A stretch of DNA of 5,404 nt from Pseudomonadota bacterium (GTDB taxonomy: Bacteria; Pseudomonadota; Gammaproteobacteria; Steroidobacterales; Woeseiaceae): NCBI GenBank assembly GCA_022567775.1, contig JADFGH010000181.1, positions 1-5,404 on the forward strand. Reading direction: 5' to 3'. The notes beneath the pieces are model-generated. The model was given only the letters and a program-made list of their open reading frames with translations, did not search any database and was not told the origin of the DNA. This document shows, piece by piece, positions 1 through 5,104 of this stretch. Numbering within the stretch: the stretch's first letter is position 1; every line of letters begins with the position of its first letter. Both the position numbers and the translations under genes were made by a program.

Positions 1-936
1 TTTCACATTACGCATCAAGGGTGGGCGACAGCCGATCCCGTGTGCAGCGCCAACGACAATGACATCGCCGACGACGAGCGGCGGTGCATTCAGACCAATG
101 TCGAGATCCCGGTCTGCTGCGAGCCGCAGACCTTCAGTCAGGTCGACCCAGCCGCCCGCGCCGAATTCCGGATCGGGCAGTCCGGTCGCTGCATTCAACG
201 ATACAAGGTTATAGCCGGGCGTAACCGTGATGACACGGCGGCGGCCATCGTCGCCTTCCCAGTAGGCAACACCCATGCCGGAGCTCTTGCGCGCCGCCTT
301 CTCATATCGCTCACCCTCGTCCGGGCGCCACATCCAGAGTGTCTGGCCGGTCTCTGCATCCAGCGAAACAATATTGCGCGTGGTACCCGCGCCCAGAAAC
401 AGCCGGCCGTGGTGCATGATCGGCATGGACCTGCTGCGAATCTCGGGCGTCGGGCCATAATTTCCCGCTTGCCACCGCCACACAAGCTCAAGTTCCTGAG
501 CATTGTCCGCATTGATCTGATCGAGTGGCGCATAACGATTCGCGTTTAGTTCGCCGTGTATATTGCGCCATGGAATTTCCTCACCTTCGCCGGCTGCTGC
601 GTCGGCTTTCAGGATCAGCGTGCCAAGTGACGCTATTGTCAGGTCCCCGGCCGGGCGCTTTATGCCCGCGATATCGAGCATGTACGCAAGGACCTCAAGA
701 TAGTCCGCGTCGGACAGGGACCCTGGCGCCGCGGCGGGCATGGTCTGCCGGGTGCGCTCGAATAACTGGCTCGCCGTGTGGCCTGACCAGTCGTTGCGAA
801 CGCGCCGTTCGATTTCGACGGTGGCATGACAGCGCGCGCAATGCACGCCAAACAAAGCCTCGCCGGTCTGCTGGGCAGGCAGACACACAGGAAACAACAA
901 GGTTGGCAGGACCAACAACACCACACGTAGATTCAA
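1..936 (-). CDS. Exported cytochrome c-PQQ quinoprotein dehydrogenase, N-terminal part (runs off left edge)
   Basis: Likely oxidises an alcohol, sugar or aldehyde in the periplasm and passes electrons from PQQ to its own heme c; the substrate cannot be told. The first 312 residues are visible. Residues 1-21 form a hydrophobic signal peptide (about 5-20), with likely cleavage after LPA. A cytochrome c domain follows (about 24-92) with CARCH at 33-37 and M66 in TMP as the likely axial ligand. From about W123 the PQQ beta-propeller begins: a WRNIHGELNANRYAPLDQI-type opening, SLDAETGQTLW (191-201), a GMGVAYW block (220-226), VTPGYNLVSLNAATG (238-252), and a GAAHGIGCRPP block (296-306). These are hallmark blocks of the quinoprotein glucose/ethanol dehydrogenase family. 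No ATG fits. TTG at 936 has GGAG seven bases upstream and starts exactly at the signal peptide, so I chose it. Heme before the propeller is the reverse of quinohemoprotein alcohol dehydrogenases, where it is C-terminal. It is transcribed away from the M20 gene. Confidence 0.9.
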   Translation of the reverse strand, partial: MNLRVVLLVLPTLLFPVCLPAQQTGEALFGVHCARCHATVEIERRVRNDWSGHTASQLFERTRQTMPAAAPGSLSDADYLEVLAYMLDIAGIKRPAGDLTIASLGTLILKADAAAGEGEEIPWRNIHGELNANRYAPLDQINADNAQELELVWRWQAGNYGPTPEIRSRSMPIMHHGRLFLGAGTTRNIVSLDAETGQTLWMWRPDEGERYEKAARKSSGMGVAYWEGDDGRRRVITVTPGYNLVSLNAATGLPDPEFGAGGWVDLTEGLRLAADRDLDIGLNAPPLVVGDVIVVGAAHGIGCRPPLMRNVK

Positions 937-943
937 CGCCTGA

Positions 944-947
944 CTCC
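944..947 (-). promoter_or_regulatory. Shine-Dalgarno site that decides the TTG start of the quinoprotein gene
   Basis: On the minus strand GGAG is followed by seven bases (TCAGGCG) and then TTG. The frame stays open further upstream, but no ATG lies in frame there. This site plus the signal peptide beginning right after the TTG supports the non-ATG start. Confidence 0.6.
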
Positions 948-964
948 GGCTTGTTCTTGTTTCA

Positions 965-1020
965 CCGTAACTTATTACATTTTCGTGTGCATTGCCCGGG
1001 CAGGTTACGGCTGCCGTTAC
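965..1020. promoter_or_regulatory. Candidate operator: GTTAC repeats in the divergent intergenic region
   Basis: CCGTAAC at 965-971 is the exact reverse complement of GTTACGG at 1004-1010. A second direct GTTAC lies at 1016-1020, giving GTTAC-GGCTGCC-GTTAC, with the small palindrome ACGGC-T-GCCGT inside (1007-1017). The two direct copies are 12 bp apart and the inverted copy lies 37 bp to the left. The site sits between the quinoprotein gene and the M20 operon, where a shared regulator would bind. No regulator gene is in the window and I know of no factor with this site, so the role is inference. Five-base motifs can recur by chance. Confidence 0.25.
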
Positions 1021-1058
1021 AGATCCGGCATCCTGCCGCAATCGGCTGCTGGCTAGGG

Positions 1059-1064
1059 TATGAT
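1059..1064 (+). promoter_or_regulatory. Possible -10 box for the M20/arginase operon
   Basis: TATGAT matches the sigma-70 -10 consensus at five of six bases. Transcription would start near 1071, giving a leader of about 38 bases that includes the A-rich run at 1075-1082 and the AGGGGGAG ribosome site at 1098-1105. No good -35 box lies 16-18 bp upstream; the nearest resemblance, CTGCCG at 1033-1038, is weak and spaced at 20 bp. It would need an activator or be a weak promoter. Confidence 0.3.
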
Positions 1065-1108
1065 TCTGCCTCTCAAAAAAAACCACAAATTATCTTCAGG
1101 GGGAGATC

Positions 1109-2722
1109 ATGAAGCGTTTCTCCGCATTCATTGCGTTTGTATTGCTGACCACTACCCTTCCGGCGATTGCCCAGGACGAGGCCATAGCGGTCGAGGGCCC
1201 GCCGCCTCAATTGAGCGGCCTGCAGGCCGAAGTGGCGCAGAGCGTTGGTGACCGGCAGAAACTGACACAGGAAATCATCGACAGCCTGTTTTCGTTCTCG
1301 GAACTTGCCTTCCAGGAATTCGAAACCCAGCGCTATCTGACCGAAATCCTGGAAGACAACGGTTTCACGATCGAGCGCGGCGTATCCGGAATCCCGAGTT
1401 CGTGGTGGGCCACCTGGGGCAGCGGCAAACCTGTCATCGCGCTTGGCTCCGACGTCGACGGCATCCCGAAGTCATCACAGCTGCCGGGCGTTACCTATCG
1501 CCAGCCCATGGTCGAGGGGGCGCCGGGACACGGCGAAGGCCACAACTCGGGACAAGCCGTGAACATCACCGCTGCGCTGGCCGTCAAGGAAATCATGGAG
1601 CGTGAAAACCTGTCAGGCACGATCGTCCTGTGGCCCGGCATCGCCGAGGAACTGGTGGCGACCAAAGCCTGGTTTGCACGCGACGGGCGTTACGAGGATG
1701 TCGACGCGGTCCTGTTCACCCATGTGGACGACGAGATGAATGTGAGCTGGGGCCAGGCAACCGGCACCGGACTGATATCGGTTGAATACACGTTTCACGG
1801 TGTCGCAGCGCATGGCGCCGGCGATCCGTGGAAAGGCAAAAGCGCACTCGACGCTGTTGAACTAATGAACATCGCGTGGAATTTCCGGCGCGAACATTTG
1901 CATCCCCTGCAACGATCGCACTACGTGATCGTTGACGGCGGAGACCAGCCGAACGTTGTCCCATCCGAAGCGACCGTATGGTATTTCATTCGCGAGATGA
2001 CGGCCGACAAAATTCGCGAGAATTTTGCGAAACTGCAGCGCACCGCCGAGGGCGCAGCAATGATGACCGACACCACGATGTCGCGGCGTATCGTTGGTGC
2101 GGCTTATCCACGGCACTTCAACAAACCGATCGCACTGGCTATGTACGACAACATGCGCGCAGTCGGGATGCCGGAATGGTCGGAAGACGACCAGGCCTTC
2201 GCCCGCGCGTTCCAGGAATTCATGGAAGCGGAAGAGGTTACCGGCCTGCGGACCGAACTCGAACCGATCAACGAACCGCTCGAGATTCCGGAATCGGGCG
2301 GATCGGACGATATTGGCGATGTTTCGTGGAACGTGCCCACAGTGACGATGCGATTTCCATCAAACATCGAGGGCAGGACCGGCCATCACTGGTCGAGCGC
2401 GATGGCGATGGCGACACCGGTTGCACACAAAGGTGCGACAGCAGGTGCAAAAGTGCTTGCGGCAACGATGCTCGATCTGATCCAGGATGAATCGCTGGTG
2501 GATGACGCCTGGAAGTATTTCCGTGAGGAACAGTCACCTAATGAGACCTATGTGCCGTTCATCAGCGACGATGATGAACCGGCGATCGAAAAAAACATCC
2601 GGATCATGTCCGAGTACAAGGGACGGTTGCAGGAGTTCTACTACGACCCATCAAAATACGATACCTATCTTGAGCAACTCGGCATCGACTATCCGCAACT
2701 GACAGACCCGGCTGCAGAATAA
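1109..2722 (+). CDS. Exported M20-family amidohydrolase (AbgB-like metallopeptidase)
   Basis: Metal-dependent amidase of the M20 amidohydrolase family, in the branch resembling AbgB, which cuts p-aminobenzoyl-glutamate. The substrate here is unknown. 537 residues, somewhat longer than the roughly 480 usual for AbgB. Signal peptide 1-21, likely cut at AIA|QDE, so it acts in the periplasm. Catalytic-domain landmarks: SDVDG (114-118), GHGEGHN (140-146), catalytic/metal pair E180-E181 in GIAEE, and H205 in FTHVDD. The lid domain carries AAHG..DPWKGKSALDA with H235 and the QPNVVPSEATV stretch (280-290). GSDDIGDVSW (398-407), GHHW (425-428) and the C-terminal VAHKG block (438-442) are typical of AbgB relatives. 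The usual Cys of the CGH metal site is E143. The tail after about 470 is acidic and unrecognised. AGGGGGAG at 1098-1105 supports the ATG. First gene of an operon with the arginase-like gene 21 bp downstream. Confidence 0.93.
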   Translation: MKRFSAFIAFVLLTTTLPAIAQDEAIAVEGPPPQLSGLQAEVAQSVGDRQKLTQEIIDSLFSFSELAFQEFETQRYLTEILEDNGFTIERGVSGIPSSWWATWGSGKPVIALGSDVDGIPKSSQLPGVTYRQPMVEGAPGHGEGHNSGQAVNITAALAVKEIMERENLSGTIVLWPGIAEELVATKAWFARDGRYEDVDAVLFTHVDDEMNVSWGQATGTGLISVEYTFHGVAAHGAGDPWKGKSALDAVELMNIAWNFRREHLHPLQRSHYVIVDGGDQPNVVPSEATVWYFIREMTADKIRENFAKLQRTAEGAAMMTDTTMSRRIVGAAYPRHFNKPIALAMYDNMRAVGMPEWSEDDQAFARAFQEFMEAEEVTGLRTELEPINEPLEIPESGGSDDIGDVSWNVPTVTMRFPSNIEGRTGHHWSSAMAMATPVAHKGATAGAKVLAATMLDLIQDESLVDDAWKYFREEQSPNETYVPFISDDDEPAIEKNIRIMSEYKGRLQEFYYDPSKYDTYLEQLGIDYPQLTDPAAE

Positions 2723-2732
2723 TATTTCACCC

Positions 2733-2738
2733 AGGGGA
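2733..2738 (+). promoter_or_regulatory. Shine-Dalgarno site supporting the GTG start of the arginase-like gene
   Basis: AGGGGA lies five bases before GTG at 2744, inside the 21-bp gap after the M20 stop codon. With no terminator in this gap, the two genes are almost certainly co-transcribed. The signal peptide begins directly after the GTG, which supports that start. Confidence 0.65.
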
Positions 2739-2743
2739 TAAAC

Positions 2744-3712
2744 GTGCACTTAATCAATCGCTTTTCAGTCACGACCATTCTGGCGGCATTAACGTTCGCC
2801 GCCAACGCCGCCGCTCCCATCAAAGTCGACGTAATCAAGAATCCCTATGGCGGTTCGCGCAATATGCCGGAGTTGTCCACCAACCCCGACTACATCCATG
2901 CAGCTGGCCTTGAACGGCTGATCGGGGAATGGGGCGGCGAACTGATCCGGCCGGTGCAGGATATTCGCCTTAGCGCCGAGCAGGAACGAGCCTACGGCGA
3001 TTGGAACCGCATGGCGCTGGCCAACTCCAATTTCGCGGAAGTCGTGCGCGAAGGTCTGCAGGACAATCTCATCACGGTTGGGCTCGAGGCCAACTGTAAC
3101 GACCTGCTCGGCATGCTCGCAGGGCTCAAGTACGATTCCGACGGCAATGCGCGGCGAGTCGGCCTGGTTTTCTACGATTCCCACGGCGACTTCAACGTTC
3201 CTGAAACAACCTTGTCAGGTATGCTCGGCGGCATGCCGGTCGCCGTTGCCGCGGGTCATGCTTTGCATAATCTGCGCCAGACAACCGGGTTGGCAGAACC
3301 GCTGCCGATGAGTGACATCATGTGGGGTGGCGTGCGTGATCTGGATCCGCTGGAAGCCGATCGGTTTCGAGAATACGAAGTCCGCCAGGTTTCGGTCCAG
3401 GATATCCGCGAGATTTCCGACAACTTCAGGAAGCAATTCAATGCGCTCGCAGACGAGGTTGACGTCGTTTACGTGCACGTCGACATGGATGTACTGGAAC
3501 CCGACGAGGTGCCGGGCCATCCCCTGACTGTGGCGGACGGTCCCAGCAGCAAGGATCTTGCCGCGGCAATCTCTTTGATGTTCGAGAATCCGAAAACCGT
3601 CGCACTGGGAATCGCATCAACCCCTTCATTCAATCGCGATCCCCACGGTATCAGCAGGCAGGCGGCGTTAAACCTGATCGAAGGTGCGATCAGGGGCGCA
3701 CAAGCGCGGTAA
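2744..3712 (+). CDS. Exported arginase/ureohydrolase-fold protein with altered active site
   Basis: Ureohydrolase (arginase/agmatinase) fold, 322 residues, close to the family's usual length of about 300. Starts at GTG. A signal peptide covers residues 1 to about 23 (hydrophobic 8-20, then ANAAA), which is unusual, since ureohydrolases are normally cytoplasmic. The binuclear manganese motifs are visible: DSHGDFN (145-151), followed by TTLSGMLGGMP (155-165), and HVDMDVLEP (245-253). By eye against arginase, D145, H147, D149, D247 and D249 are kept. The first His ligand (GGDHS) aligns with C118 in GLEANCNDLLG. The arginase proton-shuttle His aligns with G162, and the guanidinium-binding Glu of EVNP aligns with the STP region near 291. 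It is therefore probably a metal-dependent C-N hydrolase but not an arginase. It follows the exported M20 amidohydrolase, suggesting the next step on the same substrate. Fold confident; reaction unknown. Confidence 0.87.
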   Translation: MHLINRFSVTTILAALTFAANAAAPIKVDVIKNPYGGSRNMPELSTNPDYIHAAGLERLIGEWGGELIRPVQDIRLSAEQERAYGDWNRMALANSNFAEVVREGLQDNLITVGLEANCNDLLGMLAGLKYDSDGNARRVGLVFYDSHGDFNVPETTLSGMLGGMPVAVAAGHALHNLRQTTGLAEPLPMSDIMWGGVRDLDPLEADRFREYEVRQVSVQDIREISDNFRKQFNALADEVDVVYVHVDMDVLEPDEVPGHPLTVADGPSSKDLAAAISLMFENPKTVALGIASTPSFNRDPHGISRQAALNLIEGAIRGAQAR

Positions 3713-3721
3713 CCGGGGATC

Positions 3722-3796
3722 ATGAATGGATATTTCAAGACACTGCTTGATTACCTGCTTGGGGGAAGCAATTTGCAGCTTGAAGTCAGCCGCTAA
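3722..3796 (+). CDS. Possible 24-residue small ORF after the arginase-like gene
   Basis: ATG at 3722 opens a 24-codon frame that ends with TAA at 3794-3796, one base before the stop codon of the convergent VOC gene (3798). GGGGA at 3715-3719 precedes it. The GGGGATCATG context resembles that of the M20 gene (GGGGGAGATCATG), though the spacing is short. The predicted peptide begins MNGYFKTLLDYLLGG and is mildly amphipathic, with no recognised family. It would be the third gene of the operon, starting 9 bases after the previous stop. A frame this short is common by chance, so this is a weak call. Confidence 0.2.
   Translation: MNGYFKTLLDYLLGGSNLQLEVSR
3756..3770. terminator. Weak hairpin between the convergent operons
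   Basis: TGCTT-GGGGG-AAGCA forms a perfect 5-bp stem with a 5-base loop in the 85-bp gap between the convergent arginase-like and VOC genes. There is no T-run after it on the plus strand (only ATTTGC), and it is short and not GC-rich, so it is at best a weak terminator or processing barrier. I see no better candidate in the gap. Confidence 0.2.
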
Positions 3797-3797
3797 A

Positions 3798-4202
3798 CTA
3801 CTCCAGGTATTGAATCAACGCCTGGTTTTCGGGAAGGTCGAGGAAAGTATCCCATTCGAGGAAAATCCCGGTGGGGTCGTAGCCGACAAACACCCTGACG
3901 AGCCCGCTTTCGTCGATCACCTCGGGGGTTCGCAATTCGAAACCCGGCCACGCTGACGCGCGATCGAACCAGGCGTCGACATCGCTGGTAAGAAACGAAA
4001 GGGTCACGCCATTTTCTCCCGGCGAGGAAAGTTCCTGCTCGCCGTATTCTTCAAGCGCAACGAAGCCACTGCCGGCCAATTGATAAATCGGCACGCCGTC
4101 CATCAAGCCTGCTGGTGTGACCTCAAACAATCCCTCGAAAAAGGGACGAACGCTTTCGACGTCGGCGTAGTAAACAGAAAAGGCCGTCGCGCGAATACTC
4201 AT
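3798..4202 (-). CDS. VOC (glyoxalase/bleomycin-resistance) family protein, no signal peptide
   Basis: 134 residues with the paired beta-alpha-beta-beta-beta modules of the vicinal oxygen chelate fold: module one about 4-53 (ATAFSVYYADVESVRPFFEGLF), module two about 65-120, ending in YDPTGIFLEWDTF with the family's DPxG turn (109-112). VOC proteins include glyoxalase I, ring-cleavage dioxygenases and antibiotic-binding proteins; nothing here picks one. The metal positions are incomplete: E116 sits at the usual final Glu, but S69 replaces the usual His at the start of module two and no His starts module one. It may bind a ligand rather than catalyse. Its ATG overlaps the stop codon of the upstream VOC lipoprotein (ATGA), and a strong ribosome site lies at 4211-4218 within that gene, so the two are translationally coupled. 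The two proteins align colinearly and are probably paralogues, but this one has no signal peptide and should stay in the cytoplasm. Confidence 0.85.
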   Translation of the reverse strand: MSIRATAFSVYYADVESVRPFFEGLFEVTPAGLMDGVPIYQLAGSGFVALEEYGEQELSSPGENGVTLSFLTSDVDAWFDRASAWPGFELRTPEVIDESGLVRVFVGYDPTGIFLEWDTFLDLPENQALIQYLE

Positions 4203-4768
4203 GTCACCCGCCTCCCCCGCGTACTTAACACCGGGGTGACGTTAGCAAAGGATTCAACAAACGAACTGTGGTTGGGATGCGGGTTGTAACGGGCAAATCT
4301 CAGTCGGTAGCCCTCGGTATCGAGTACTACGAAACTGTCTGCCAGCATGTCCTCACCGCCGGCCACGTCATACTCGATCTGCGCGTCCTGCTGCAAAAAA
4401 TAGGCATGCCAGCGGTTTAGCTGGTCTGTCACCAGGTGCAGGGTAACGAGCTTCGGTTCGTCGGCTGAGTGCATGCCCTCGTCCGCCTTTACCACGGTCA
4501 GGTAAGACGATTCGGCCAGCCGCAGAATTTTTGCGAAACCATAGTCAACCACCGTTTCGAGGCCAAGCGTATCCTGATAATACTTCCAGGCAGCTTCGAC
4601 ATCGTGGTAATAGTAGAATGCGTTGGTTGCGATGATGTCCGGCCTGTCGTTTCCCAACACTGCTGTCGCCTCTTGATCAGTTTGCTCGCCTGTGCAGGCA
4701 GCGCCGAAGACCAGCATGCTGCAAAGAGCAATGCGTATATATCGACTGATAATTTTCACTTTATTCAT
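4199..4768 (-). CDS. VOC-fold lipoprotein
   Basis: 189 residues. A basic n-region (K3, K5, R9, R12) and hydrophobic core lead to LVFGAAC with the lipobox Cys at C25, so it is predicted to be lipid-anchored in the cell envelope. A linker to about 44 precedes one VOC domain: module one about 46-95 (TNAFYYYHDVEAAWKYYQDTLG), module two about 106-161 with TLHLVTD and a DTEGYRLRF turn. H111 is the usual metal His of module two, but R157 stands where the final Glu normally is. The reaction is unknown. I start at ATG 4768 because the signal peptide begins there. The frame stays open to an ATG at 4852, but that extension translates the REP palindrome and would bury the signal peptide. No clear ribosome site precedes 4768; only GCGGG directly abuts it. 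TATTAT at 4794-4789 is a weak -10 candidate. Its stop overlaps the next VOC start. Confidence 0.82.
   Translation of the reverse strand: MNKVKIISRYIRIALCSMLVFGAACTGEQTDQEATAVLGNDRPDIIATNAFYYYHDVEAAWKYYQDTLGLETVVDYGFAKILRLAESSYLTVVKADEGMHSADEPKLVTLHLVTDQLNRWHAYFLQQDAQIEYDVAGGEDMLADSFVVLDTEGYRLRFARYNPHPNHSSFVESFANVTPVLSTRGRRVT
4211..4218 (-). promoter_or_regulatory. Strong Shine-Dalgarno site inside the upstream gene
   Basis: On the minus strand GGGGGAGG is followed by eight bases and then the ATG at 4202. It lies within the last codons of the VOC lipoprotein gene, so the downstream VOC gene can also initiate efficiently by itself as well as through the ATGA overlap. Confidence 0.6.
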
Positions 4769-4795
4769 CCCGCAAACGTTTTGACACAATAATAT

Positions 4796-4837
4796 GCCCG
4801 TGCCGGGCCTCGATCGCCCGGTGGGCCGGGCTCCTAC
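4796..4837 (-). repeat. REP-like palindromic element with GTAG head
   Basis: Read on the minus strand, GTAG (4837-4834) is followed by GA and then GCCCGG-CCCA-CCGGGC, a perfect 6-bp stem (4831-4816). A short GATCGAG linker and a second small stem GCCCG-GCA-CGGGC (4808-4796) follow. A 5' GTAG/GGAG tetranucleotide joined to a GC-rich imperfect palindrome is the structure of REP elements mobilised by RAYT transposases. It lies between the broken GST and the VOC lipoprotein start. Only one copy is in the window, so its repeated nature is inference. It could instead act as a transcript-stabilising or terminating hairpin. Confidence 0.6.
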
Positions 4838-5104
4838 GATTTCAAACCCCATATTGTGTGAACAACGAGGCTTTTCCCGTTAACACACGACGATTCGAGG
4901 TAGTCAATAATCAGCGTTGAGTCGACGAGCATTTGTCCATCATCGCAGACCAGCGTCGGCACTTTCACGAGCGGATTGACCTTGCGAAATTCGTCGTAGC
5001 CTTTAAATATCGACAGTGGATTGTGCGTACGCTATGCTGGGAAACTGTGCTGTAACGGCAACGCGCCTGACGAATGGCGAATCCAGCATGCCACTCAGCT
5101 CCAT
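4834..5104 (-). pseudogene. Frameshifted, truncated glutathione S-transferase remnant
   Basis: The thioredoxin-like N-terminal domain of a GST is split across two frames. Frame one starts at ATG 5104, overlapping the stop codon of the M23 gene as TAATG, with GGAG eight bases upstream. It reads MELSGMLDSPFVRRVAVTAQ and reaches IAY at about 5027, then runs to a TAA at 5005-5003. Homology resumes in another frame from CAC at 5025: HNPLSIFKGYDEFRKVNP, then VKVPTLVCDDG and LVDSTLIIDYLE. That last part holds the glutathione-binding cis-Pro and DS motifs of the GST fold. One base separates the two halves, as if the Glu codon of an original IAYEHNPLS had lost two bases. Frame two ends at TAG (4836-4834), which is the head of the REP-like element. 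The helical C-terminal domain, more than half of a normal GST of about 200 residues, is missing. Intact, it would have handled glutathione conjugation in the cytoplasm. A sequencing error could explain the frameshift but not the truncation. Confidence 0.8.

Noticed and set aside
40..549. 169-codon plus-strand open frame antisense to the quinoprotein gene
   Set aside because: It mirrors a well-conserved PQQ-propeller coding region on the other strand, has no ribosome site, and its translation shows no family motif.
525..1112. 195-codon plus-strand open frame reaching the M20 start
   Set aside because: It is Arg/Ser/Pro-rich in the manner of a GC-rich shadow frame, and it covers the quinoprotein N-terminus and the divergent promoter region.
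1060..1251. 63-codon frame starting in the M20 leader and overlapping the M20 gene
   Set aside because: It overlaps the strongly supported M20 signal peptide in another frame, and its ATG sits inside the likely -10 box.
1613..2537. Several 60-90 codon minus-strand frames inside the M20 gene
   Set aside because: They are shadows of a conserved coding region, with no starts or motifs supporting expression.
4781..4786. TTGACA (perfect -35 box) on the plus strand
   Set aside because: No -10 box lies 16-18 bp downstream (the sequence there is CGGGCC-like), and it points antisense into the GST remnant with no plus-strand gene.
4769..4852. 28-codon N-terminal extension of the VOC lipoprotein
   Set aside because: It translates the REP-like palindrome, places 28 residues before a normal lipoprotein signal, and has no ribosome site.
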